Below, one piece after another: positions 1 through 5,994 of a stretch of DNA of 7,239 nt (position 1 is its first letter; every line of letters begins with the position of its first letter). The translations under genes and the position numbers were made by a program. This stretch comes from CAG-791 sp963657295 (lineage in GTDB: Bacteria > Bacillota > Clostridia > Lachnospirales > Lachnospiraceae). The DNA lies in assembly GCA_963657295.1 (NCBI GenBank), contig CAVKMX010000115.1, positions 1 through 7,239 on the forward strand, in the 5' to 3' direction. The notes beneath the pieces were generated by a model. The model did not search any database. It had not been told where the DNA came from and saw only the letters and a list, made by a program, of their open reading frames with translations.

Positions 1-4
1 AGCA

Positions 5-65
5 CCTGCCACATTTCAACGTGAATTGACTGCTTGCAGGCATATTCACGATTGAAATTGGCAGG
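5..65. repeat. Long imperfect palindrome (inverted repeat)
   Basis: The left arm (5-26) and right arm (44-65) are complementary in three blocks: CCTGCCA (5-11) with TGGCAGG (59-65), ATTTCAA (13-19) with TTGAAAT (52-58), and CGTGAAT (20-26) with ATTCACG (44-50). Single-base bulges at C12 and A51 separate them, giving about 21 pairs in total. The 17-nt loop contains a small CTGC-TT-GCAG hairpin. No T-run follows on either strand, so it is not an ordinary intrinsic terminator. It belongs to the repeat cluster that fills 1-197. The pairing is seen directly; a role as a dispersed palindromic repeat is inference. Confidence 0.75.
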
Positions 66-66
66 C

Positions 67-92
67 GGCCAAGGTCCGAAGGACCTCTGGCC
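67..92. repeat. Hairpin with GAA loop (first of a pair)
   Basis: GGCCA (67-71) pairs with TGGCC (88-92), and GGTCC (73-77) pairs with GGACC (81-85) around a GAA loop, with a small internal loop between the two helices. It sits inside the repeat cluster and has the same GAA loop as the hairpin at 100-124. No T-tract follows on either strand. Confidence 0.6.
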
Positions 93-99
93 AGCCGCA

Positions 100-124
100 T
101 CGAGGATTTGCGAAGCAAATTCGA
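100..124. repeat. Hairpin with GAA loop (second of a pair)
   Basis: ATTTGC (106-111) and GCAAAT (115-120) pair around a GAA loop. TCGA (100-103) and TCGA (121-124) extend the stem, with a two-base GG bulge at 104-105. Together with the hairpin at 67-92 it forms the core of the repeat cluster between mgtE and the left edge. Confidence 0.6.
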
Positions 125-197
125 GATGGGCGCTAAATAGATACACATGTAATGTCTCTTTGGCTCCCGCCAATTTCAACACGAATTGCCTGCCCGC

Positions 198-1568
198 CTA
201 TGCAGACAAATGCAGCAGGTGCGTCGCAATCTGAAAATAGGTCAGCAGCGAAACCGCATCCACGATGGTGGTGATGAGGGGCGATGCCATCACCGCAGGA
301 TCCAGATGAATTCTGGCTGCCACCAGCGGCAGGCAGCAGCCGATGGTTTTGGCGAACACGACAACGACCACCAGCGTAAGGCACACCACCAGGGCGACGC
401 TTACCTCCAGCCGGTCCAGGAGCAGCAGCTTGACGAAATTGGTTGCAGACAGCGTCACGCCGCACAGAAAGGCAACGCGCAGCTCCTTCCAGAGCGCCTT
501 CGGCAGATCCGCGAATTCAATCTCATCCAGCGACAGGCCGCGGATAATGGATACCGAGGCCTGGGAGCCTGCGTTTCCGCCGGTATCCATCAGCATCGGA
601 ATGTAGGCCGTCAGCACGACATACGCGGCCAGTGCATTCTCATAACTCGTGATGATCGCTCCGGTAAAGGTGGCCGAGATCATCAGAATGAGCAGCCACG
701 GCATACGGTTCTTATAGGTTTCCAGAATGCCTGTTTTAAAATACGACTTGTCCGAGGGGACAATGGCCGCCATCTTCTCGATATCCTCGGTGGCCTCCTC
801 CTCCATAATGTCCATGACATCATCGATGGTGATGATGCCCACCAGCCGGTTTTCGTTATCCACGACCGGCATGGCAGTGAAATCATATCTCTGGAAGGCG
901 TCCGCCACCTCTTCCTGGTCCAGAAGGGTCCCGATGGAAATCACGTTCTCATTCATGATGTCACCGATGATTTCCTCCGGCTTATGAATCAGAAGATACC
1001 GCAGTGCCACGGTTCCGACCAGGATTCTTTCCTTGTTCAGAACATAGCAGATATTGACCGTCTCCGAATCTAGGCCGATGCTCCGGATCCGCTCGATGGC
1101 ATCCGCCACCGTCATGCTCTCCTTCAGATCCACATACTCGACGGTCATGACAGAGCCTGCAGAATCCTCCGGATAGCGCAGCAGATGGTTGATGTCTGCT
1201 CTGGTGTCCGGACGTGCATTGGCCAGAATCTTTTTCACAACATTGGCCGGCATCTCCTCCAGAAAATCCGTGGCATCGTCCGCCATCAGATTGTCGATCA
1301 CGCTGGAGGCCTCTTTGTCCGAAAGAGACTGGATGATATATTGCTGATCATCAATGTCCAGATCCGCAAAAACATCTGCCGCCATATCCTTCGGCAGGAT
1401 CCGGAAGATTTTGAGGGAATCCTCATCCTCCAGATCATCCATCACCGCCGCGACATCTGCCGCCTGCATCTCCGCAGCAGCCTGACGGAGCTTCGTATAT
1501 TGCTTGGACTTCAGAAGACCAATCAGAATTTCTTCATTCTGACGCTCCTCTTCTTCTCTGAATTCCAT
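198..1568 (-). CDS. mgtE: Magnesium transporter MgtE
   Basis: A 456-residue protein with the full MgtE architecture. It has an acidic helical N-domain (about 1-130) and two CBS domains (about 138-200 and 202-262; SAGSVMTVEYVDL opens the first, AMPVVDNENRLVGIITIDDV lies in the second). A connecting helix follows, then a five-helix membrane domain (about 290-454). Family hallmarks are PMLMDTGGNAGSQASVSIIRG (324-344 region) and DPAVMASPLITTIVDAVS (423-440). Asp437 matches the pore Asp of characterised MgtE channels. In that family the cytosolic N and CBS domains bind Mg2+ and close the pore when Mg2+ is plentiful. The ATG at 1568 has AAAGGAGG 9 nt upstream (1578-1585), and an in-frame TAA lies just above it, so the start is firm. 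It follows yigZ on the same strand after 218 nt containing an unusual leader. Confidence 0.97.
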   Translation of the reverse strand: MEFREEEERQNEEILIGLLKSKQYTKLRQAAAEMQAADVAAVMDDLEDEDSLKIFRILPKDMAADVFADLDIDDQQYIIQSLSDKEASSVIDNLMADDATDFLEEMPANVVKKILANARPDTRADINHLLRYPEDSAGSVMTVEYVDLKESMTVADAIERIRSIGLDSETVNICYVLNKERILVGTVALRYLLIHKPEEIIGDIMNENVISIGTLLDQEEVADAFQRYDFTAMPVVDNENRLVGIITIDDVMDIMEEEATEDIEKMAAIVPSDKSYFKTGILETYKNRMPWLLILMISATFTGAIITSYENALAAYVVLTAYIPMLMDTGGNAGSQASVSIIRGLSLDEIEFADLPKALWKELRVAFLCGVTLSATNFVKLLLLDRLEVSVALVVCLTLVVVVVFAKTIGCCLPLVAARIHLDPAVMASPLITTIVDAVSLLTYFQIATHLLHLSA

Positions 1569-1645
1569 GGCAGGAATCCTCCTTTATGTGTGGTTTTTAT
1601 GCAACTTCGTCCTGGGGCCGAACCGTCGGATGTCCCTCGTTCCAT
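1523..1645 (-). CDS. Possible leader ORF overlapping the mgtE start
   Basis: A 40-codon open frame that starts with ATG at 1645 behind a near-ideal AAAGGAGG (1654-1661, spacing 8 nt). It ends at TGA (1523-1525), so it reads through the mgtE ribosome binding site and the first 15 mgtE codons in a different frame. The predicted peptide begins MERGTSDGSAPGRSC and ends basic (SVRMKKF); it matches no family I recognise. The start signal is as good as that of mgtE, which is what makes it worth listing. It could be a regulatory leader peptide whose translation changes access to the mgtE start, or simply a chance frame behind a duplicated ribosome binding site. Conservation of the frame in relatives would decide. 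Confidence 0.3.
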   Translation of the reverse strand: MERGTSDGSAPGRSCIKTTHKGGFLPWNSEKKRSVRMKKF

Positions 1646-1661
1646 GAAAACCACCTCCTTT
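1569..1661 (-). promoter_or_regulatory. Structured mgtE leader with twin Shine-Dalgarno sites
   Basis: Two identical AAAGGAGG sites occur on the minus strand, one at 1661-1654 and one at 1585-1578; the second serves mgtE. Between them GUGGUUUUCAUG (1654-1643), which includes the start codon of the leader ORF, can pair with CAUAAAAACCAC (1601-1590) in a 12-position stem with one A-C mismatch. The 41-nt interior holds a small hairpin (1618-1629, CCGA/TCGG around ACCG on the plus strand). Folding would bury the upstream ATG while leaving the downstream Shine-Dalgarno just outside the stem. I do not see an M-box (ykoK-type) Mg2+ riboswitch. Regulation by Mg2+ is an inference from the downstream gene. 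Confidence 0.5.
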
Positions 1662-1758
1662 CCTGCCATAGATTGCACGCCGTCACCTTTTCATTTTCTG
1701 TACTGCCCGCATGCCTGCATTTTCAGATACAGTCTTCGAAAATATCTGCACAGATCAT

Positions 1759-1778
1759 CTGCCGTTTAAGAACAGCAG
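1759..1778. other. Hairpin just downstream of yigZ
   Basis: An 8-bp stem (CTGCCGTT 1759-1766 with AACAGCAG 1771-1778, one G-T wobble) has a TAAG loop and lies 8 nt beyond the yigZ stop. On the minus strand, the direction of yigZ and mgtE, it is preceded by AAAA and not followed by a T-run, so it should be a poor terminator there. On the plus strand it is followed by TTTTC, a weak terminator shape, but no plus-strand gene ends here. It may protect the 3' end of the PBP-yigZ transcript or be part of the mgtE leader. Just past it, 1722-1748 allows competing short stems (such as CAGATA with TATCTG). I see no convincing sigma-A promoter for mgtE in the spacer. Confidence 0.4.
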
Positions 1779-1786
1779 TTTTCAGT

Positions 1787-2428
1787 TTAGACTCCCTCCC
1801 GATCGATGTCAAAGCCATAAAATCCTTTTTCCACAGATTTAACCAGAATCTTGCCTCCGCTTAATTCACACAGACCGGCGCGGACACGAGCGGAATCCTC
1901 CGCCCGCACGGCAATGCTCTGCTGTACCTTTTCGGTATACCGGATTCCGCGGCTCGCAATCCCCTCTCTCTCCAGGTAATACCGGACAGGATCAAGAAAG
2001 GAATAATCCATGGTCAGCATCAGGATCTCTCCCTCCTGCATGCATACCGGCTCCGCCGCCTGCAGGGCAGCCCGGGCAGCGGCCGTATAAGCGCGGACAA
2101 GGCCTCCGGTCCCCAGCAGCGTTCCGCCGAAATATCGCGTAACAACAATCAGGACGCCGGTACAACCGGCGCCCTCAATCACATTCAGGATCGGAAGTCC
2201 CGCGGTTCCCTGCGGCTCTCCGTCATCCGAAGTCCTCTTCCGATCGCGATTCTCTCCCAGCACGTATGCACTGCAATGATGTCTGGCATCATAATGCAGC
2301 TTTCTGATCCGCGCAATGTGTGCGGCGGCCTCCTCTTCCGAGGAGACCGGAATCGCCTCGCCCAGGAAGCGGGACCTCTTCTCTTCGTACACACCTTCTC
2401 CGATTTTCCGTATGGTATAGTAGGCCAT
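1787..2428 (-). CDS. yigZ: YigZ/IMPACT family protein
   Basis: A 213-residue protein of normal length for bacterial YigZ. The N-terminal UPF0029/IMPACT domain (about 1-125) carries the two family signatures: SDDGEPQGTAGLPIL (67-81) and VTRYFGGTLLGTGGLVRAY (96-114). A C-terminal ferredoxin-like DUF1949 domain (about 135-205) follows. The biochemical role is not firmly known. Eukaryotic IMPACT proteins act in translational control through GCN1/GCN2, and a translation- or RNA-related role is often suggested for the bacterial members. It has no signal peptide or membrane segment, so it should be cytosolic. The start follows the PBP stop by 11 nt; its AGGAG overlaps that stop codon (2441-2437, spacing 8 nt), which indicates cotranscription and probably translational coupling with the PBP gene. 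Confidence 0.95.
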   Translation of the reverse strand: MAYYTIRKIGEGVYEEKRSRFLGEAIPVSSEEEAAAHIARIRKLHYDARHHCSAYVLGENRDRKRTSDDGEPQGTAGLPILNVIEGAGCTGVLIVVTRYFGGTLLGTGGLVRAYTAAARAALQAAEPVCMQEGEILMLTMDYSFLDPVRYYLEREGIASRGIRYTEKVQQSIAVRAEDSARVRAGLCELSGGKILVKSVEKGFYGFDIDREGV

Positions 2429-2439
2429 CCTGCGCTCTC

Positions 2440-5265
2440 CTACTCGCCTCCCGTGTTGTCCGTTCCTGCTGCCGCACTTTGCTGTGCCTGCGAAAGGGCC
2501 TGCTGTGCTGCGGCCACCTGCTGCTGTGCAAAGGTGTAATTGGAGGCGGCTGTCGTGACCGCCTGCTGCGCCGCAGCCACCGCAGCGGCATCCCCGCTCT
2601 GCTGAGCAGCCACCAGGGTATCCTGTGCCGTCTGCAGATTGGCCGCGGCTGCCTGCAGTGTTGCATTCGCGGCATCCAGTGTCGCCTGTGCGTCACTCGT
2701 CGCCGCCTTTGCCGCCGCCTCCGCAGCGGCAGCATCCATCTCCGCCTGCTGCTGTGCGATCAGCTCCGCAATGTTGCTCTGTGCCATGTACTCTGCCGTA
2801 TGAATGCACTGCAGTCCCGATTCCGAATACGTTGCAACGCCGGTTGTCTTGAACGGGCAGGCATCTGCCGCAGGGAGTCCGGAGTAAGCACAGATGGTAC
2901 CCTCGTAGTGCACATCGCATTTCTCCGTGGGCACATCATCCTCAGCAAAATACTCTGTCGTCAGAGAGCCGTCACACAATCCCGTCACAGGAAGCTTTCC
3001 CGAGAGGCGGCACACCGTCATCTGTACAATGCCGGCCGGCTTTTCAAAATCAGAGGACGGAAGATTCTCGTGGACCTTTTCCATCACACCGCGCCAGATG
3101 GTCTTGGCAATGCCGGACTCCGATCCCACCAGATCCGTGTTCTCATCGTATCCCGCCCAGGTTGTGCAGCAATAATAATTGGTATAACCTGCGAACCATA
3201 CATCGTTTTCATCCGAGGTGGTTCCTGTCTTGCCGGCGATGGGCGTAGTGCCGAAGTTGACTCTCGTTCCGGTTCCCTTTGTGACCACGTCCTCCATGGC
3301 GCTGGTCAGCAGCCAGGCCGTTGTTTCCTTGATCACCTGCCGTTTCTCGCGGATCTCCTCCGCATCCAGGATCACATTTCCGTCATGATCCGTCACCTTC
3401 GTGTACAGCTTCGGCTCAATATACTGACCGCCGTTGGCAATCGCCGCATAGGCCGCATTCAGCTCGATGTTCTTGACACCGTCCGTGATCCCGCCAAGCG
3501 CCAGGGTGGGCTGTACATCCGTATAAACCTTCCCGTTTCTCACCTCATCCTTTACAAGCGTTGTGAAGCCGAAATCAAGAAGATACTGGTATCCCAGCTC
3601 CGGCGTAATGTCCACCAGAGTCTTGACCGTCACAATGTTCATGGAATTCTGAATTCCAAGGCGCAGCGAGGACAGCCCGCGGTAGGATTCTCCATACCAG
3701 TTGCGCACCGGCGTTCCGTCTGCGTAGGAATAGGGGGCATCGTTCTGCGTTGTTGCAAGCGTCATGCCGCCGGCATCCAACGCAGGTGCATAGGTGGAAA
3801 CCACCTTGAAGGTTGATCCCGGCTGCCGCAGCGTATCTGTTGCGCGGTTCAGGGTACGGTTGGCCGTTTTCTCGCCGCGGCCGCCCGCAATGGCCAGGAC
3901 ATTCCCCGTATGCTGATCCTCCAGCGTCAGCGAGATCTGCGGCTGTGCCGTGATGCTCTCGCTCTCCCCCAGCACCGTATCTCCCTCTCCTACGACGGCT
4001 GCCTTATATTCCTCCTCCTTGGCCTGCGCGTCCTCCTTGGTATCGAAAATCATCGTGAAGCGTGAATTCGATTGCTTAAAATAGCTTTCCATCATCTCCG
4101 TACTGTAGTTGGTGATGGTTCCGTCCGCAGACTGCACCGTCAGACGGTAATTCAGGTACCAGCGGGTGCCGTTGGGATAATTGCTCTCATCGTTTACCAC
4201 TTCATCCACGATCGCCTGGATGTTCGGGTCCTGTGTGGAGTAGATATTCAGACCGCCGCTGTACAAAAGTGTGTAGGCCTGCGTCTCCGTGTATCCCTTC
4301 TCCATCAGGTCATCCAGCACCTCCTGCGTAAGTGCATCCACGAAATACGAATTCACAGCGTTGTCATTGGTGTTGTTGTCCACCACCTGAATGCGGGAGT
4401 AGACATCGTCCGCCATCGCCTCATCGTACTCCGACTGCGTGATCCAGCCCTGGTCCAGCATATTGCCCAGCACCTTCCTGCGGCGCTCTTCGTTGTGCTC
4501 CGGATAGGTGATCGGATCGTAGTAGCTCGGATTCTGCGTGATTCCTGCGATCACAGCGCACTCCGAAAGGTTCAGCTTGCTGACGGATTTGCCGAAATAC
4601 CGTCGGGAAGCAGCCTCCACCCCCAGCGTTCCGTGTCCGAGGTTGATGGTATTCATGTAATTCAGGAGAATATCATCCTTGCTCATGGTCTTCTCCAGCT
4701 CAATGGCCAGATACCACTCCTGAAATTTGCGGCGCAGCGACTCCGAAAAGGACTCGTCCGTCCACCCGGTGAACACGTTGTTCTTCAGCAGCTGCTGTGT
4801 GATCGTGCTGGCTCCCTCCGAAAAATCGCCGCTGGTGATGCCGATCACGCCGGCACGCAGAATTCCCTGCACATCAATGCCGGGATGCTGATAAAATCGC
4901 TCATCCTCAATGGCGACAAAGGCATGCTGCAGATCCTCCGGCACCATATCCAGGGTCACCGGAATGCGGTTGGAGTCCGTGGAAATCAGCTTCGCTGTCT
5001 GATTGCCCTCGCAGTCATATACAAAGGTAGAATAACCGGTCGGTGTTACATCGATGTTGCCGATCTCCGGAGCCGAATCAATGATTCCGTTAAAGGCCCC
5101 GAGCCCCGCACAGACGGCCACGCTGATGGCTCCCACGATCAGCAGGAAAACCATCAGGCCGAAGATCAGCCCTATTTTGTTGGCCCTTTTCGTCGTCTTG
5201 GAATCCAGGCTCTTGGCTCGTCTGACAAGCCCCGCTCTTCCGTAGTTCATATTGGTATCAATCAA
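2440..5265 (-). CDS. Class A penicillin-binding protein (bifunctional transglycosylase/transpeptidase, PBP1A type)
   Basis: A 941-residue membrane-anchored peptidoglycan synthase. A basic cytosolic N-terminus and one membrane helix (about 31-57) precede the GT51 glycosyltransferase domain. That domain shows AIEDERFYQHPGID (catalytic Glu120), GASTITQQLLKN (151-162) and a third motif ending in EKTMSKDDILLNYMN (191-205). The transpeptidase domain has all three active-site motifs: STFK (Ser484), SMN (541-543) and KTGT (679-682). A C-terminal extension with six Cys (752, 764, 783, 792, 803, 820) is followed by an Ala/Gln-rich coiled-coil tail (about 829-930). The start is uncertain. TTG at 5265 has GGAAAGG only 1 nt upstream, while ATG at 5250 (MNYGRAG, which resembles relatives' starts) lies 16 nt from it. 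It has its own promoter at 5313-5341 and is followed directly by yigZ. Confidence 0.96.
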   Translation of the reverse strand: MIDTNMNYGRAGLVRRAKSLDSKTTKRANKIGLIFGLMVFLLIVGAISVAVCAGLGAFNGIIDSAPEIGNIDVTPTGYSTFVYDCEGNQTAKLISTDSNRIPVTLDMVPEDLQHAFVAIEDERFYQHPGIDVQGILRAGVIGITSGDFSEGASTITQQLLKNNVFTGWTDESFSESLRRKFQEWYLAIELEKTMSKDDILLNYMNTINLGHGTLGVEAASRRYFGKSVSKLNLSECAVIAGITQNPSYYDPITYPEHNEERRRKVLGNMLDQGWITQSEYDEAMADDVYSRIQVVDNNTNDNAVNSYFVDALTQEVLDDLMEKGYTETQAYTLLYSGGLNIYSTQDPNIQAIVDEVVNDESNYPNGTRWYLNYRLTVQSADGTITNYSTEMMESYFKQSNSRFTMIFDTKEDAQAKEEEYKAAVVGEGDTVLGESESITAQPQISLTLEDQHTGNVLAIAGGRGEKTANRTLNRATDTLRQPGSTFKVVSTYAPALDAGGMTLATTQNDAPYSYADGTPVRNWYGESYRGLSSLRLGIQNSMNIVTVKTLVDITPELGYQYLLDFGFTTLVKDEVRNGKVYTDVQPTLALGGITDGVKNIELNAAYAAIANGGQYIEPKLYTKVTDHDGNVILDAEEIREKRQVIKETTAWLLTSAMEDVVTKGTGTRVNFGTTPIAGKTGTTSDENDVWFAGYTNYYCCTTWAGYDENTDLVGSESGIAKTIWRGVMEKVHENLPSSDFEKPAGIVQMTVCRLSGKLPVTGLCDGSLTTEYFAEDDVPTEKCDVHYEGTICAYSGLPAADACPFKTTGVATYSESGLQCIHTAEYMAQSNIAELIAQQQAEMDAAAAEAAAKAATSDAQATLDAANATLQAAAANLQTAQDTLVAAQQSGDAAAVAAAQQAVTTAASNYTFAQQQVAAAQQALSQAQQSAAAGTDNTGGE

Positions 5266-5312
5266 ACCTTTCCGTACATGTCATCGACATTTCAGAATAT
5301 AAAGATCTCTTT

Positions 5313-5341
5313 ATTGTACCGCATGGAATAACGGAAGGCAA
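5313..5341 (-). promoter_or_regulatory. Sigma-A type promoter for the PBP gene
   Basis: On the minus strand TTGCCT (5341-5336) and TACAAT (5318-5313) are separated by exactly 17 nt. They match the -35 consensus at 4 of 6 positions and the -10 at 5 of 6. Transcription would start near 5306, giving a leader of about 40 nt before the PBP start and probably carrying yigZ as well. No competing promoter as good is visible in the divergent region. Confidence 0.65.
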
Positions 5342-5357
5342 AAATGTTACGTTTGTG

Positions 5358-5386
5358 TTGCATCTGACGCAGCTCCGTGGTAACGT
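5358..5386 (+). promoter_or_regulatory. Weak candidate promoter for queT
   Basis: TTGCAT (5358-5363) and TAACGT (5381-5386) are 17 nt apart, and TG at 5378-5379 gives the second box an extended -10 form. Each hexamer matches consensus at only 3 of 6 positions. It would start transcription near 5393, just before the structured queT leader. It is the best I can find on this strand, but it is poor. Confidence 0.3.
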
Positions 5387-5413
5387 ATCGCTTGTTTCGT
5401 CAATTCTGTTCCA

Positions 5414-5476
5414 CGAGTGTTCGCCGCGTCCCCTGCAGGCCGCGGCATCCTTCCCACTCGCACAAAACTAAAGGAG
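5414..5476 (+). promoter_or_regulatory. Candidate preQ1-type riboswitch (pseudoknot over the queT RBS)
   Basis: CGAGTG (5414-5419) pairs perfectly with CACTCG (5455-5460). The loop starts with TTC, contains an inserted hairpin (GCCGCG 5423-5428 with CGCGGC 5441-5446), and then ATCCTTCC. The A-rich tail CACAAAACTA (5461-5470) runs straight into AAGGAG, the queT ribosome binding site (ATG 7 nt further). TCCTT (5448-5452) can pair with AAGGA (5471-5475), closing an H-type pseudoknot that hides the site. P1, TTC right after it, a C before the 3' strand of P1, and an ACAAAAC tail reaching the RBS all resemble class I preQ1 aptamers. The inserted hairpin does not fit the minimal form, so the class is open. 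The downstream gene is a known target of preQ1 control. Confidence 0.5.
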
Positions 5477-5483
5477 ACTCATC

Positions 5484-5990
5484 ATGCAAACCTATCACAA
5501 TCACAGGGTCTTATTCTGCGTCCAGGCTTCCCTCATCGCCGCCGTCTACATTGTTCTGACCCAGCTCGCTGCCGGCTTTGATCTGGCAAGCGGCGCAGTT
5601 CAGGTTCGGTTCTCTGAGGTGCTGACCGTGCTGCCCTTCTTCACGCCAGCTGCGGTCCCCGGAGTTGCCGTCGGCTGCCTTCTGGCCAACCTGCTGACAG
5701 GGAGTGCGCTGCCCGACGTTGTTTTCGGCAGCCTTGCCACACTGATCGGCGCCGTCCTCACCCATCGTCTCAGGAGACACCGCTTCCTGTGCACTCTGCC
5801 TCCCGTGATTTCCAACGCCATCATCATCCCTCTCGTTCTGCGCTATGCCTACGGCACACCCGGAGCTCTTTGGTTCTTTGCGCTGACCGTAGGTGCCGGC
5901 GAAATCATCTGCTGTGTCCTCTTCGGCAGCCTGCTGATCACTGCTCTGCTGCCTCAAAGAGCGCGTATCTTCGGTGATCTTCAGAACTGA
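5484..5990 (+). CDS. queT: QueT family transporter (queuosine precursor uptake, ECF S-component)
   Basis: A 168-residue, very hydrophobic protein with about five to six membrane helices, the usual length for QueT (formerly COG4708). Signatures are AVQVRFSEVLTVLPFFTPAA (38-57), GCLLANLLTGSALPDVVFGS (64-83) and PVISNAIIIPLVLRYAYG (107-124). The family is the substrate-binding subunit of an energy-coupling factor transporter for queuosine precursors. No EcfA or EcfT gene is in the window, so it probably uses a shared energising module encoded elsewhere. AAAGGAG (5470-5476) lies 7 nt from the ATG and falls inside the candidate preQ1 pseudoknot, which suggests translational control by the end product. 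It is divergent from the PBP gene and convergent with the coiled-coil gene, with 4 nt between stop codons. Confidence 0.93.
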   Translation: MQTYHNHRVLFCVQASLIAAVYIVLTQLAAGFDLASGAVQVRFSEVLTVLPFFTPAAVPGVAVGCLLANLLTGSALPDVVFGSLATLIGAVLTHRLRRHRFLCTLPPVISNAIIIPLVLRYAYGTPGALWFFALTVGAGEIICCVLFGSLLITALLPQRARIFGDLQN

Positions 5991-5994
5991 TCCG

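Larger units (their letters stand above)
8..193. repeat. Repeat cluster: direct and inverted copies of one arm around two hairpins
   Basis: The segment at 8-33 recurs as a direct copy at 169-193, matching at about 22 of 25 aligned positions (shared core ATTTCAAC, then GAATTG and CTGC). The arm at 44-71 is an inverted copy of both. TTGAAATTGGC (52-62) is exactly complementary to GCCAATTTCAA (169-179), and the similarity continues towards GGCCA/TGGC. The stretch 41-188 can therefore be viewed as a roughly 150-bp unit with terminal inverted repeats and two internal hairpins. It has no coding capacity and lies directly downstream of mgtE (stop at 198-200). It may be a REP/BIME-like or MITE-like dispersed element; copy number elsewhere cannot be judged from one window. 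Confidence 0.6.

Noticed and set aside
1..197. CRISPR array
   Set aside because: There are only three arm copies with unequal spacing and mixed orientation, no regular spacers, and no cas gene.
186..1073. Plus-strand open frame (about 295 codons) opposite mgtE
   Set aside because: It is antisense to a complete MgtE; its Gln/His/Arg-rich composition reflects the complementary strand.
1569..1786. M-box (ykoK-type) Mg2+ riboswitch before mgtE
   Set aside because: I could not find the conserved M-box core on the minus strand, and the available stems do not build its three-helix arrangement.
2320..3816. Long plus-strand open frame (about 498 codons) opposite yigZ and the PBP gene
   Set aside because: It runs across two well-supported minus-strand genes and their junction, and has Cys/Arg-rich low-complexity translation without family motifs.
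4072..5331. Long plus-strand open frame (about 419 codons) opposite the PBP gene
   Set aside because: It is antisense to a PBP gene with all catalytic motifs intact, has Arg/His/Leu-rich composition typical of a GC-rich shadow frame, and no recognisable domain.
5393..5483. preQ1-II riboswitch (the COG4708 motif) before queT
   Set aside because: In that class the anti-Shine-Dalgarno strand precedes the embedded hairpin; here the TCCTT strand follows it, so the order does not fit.
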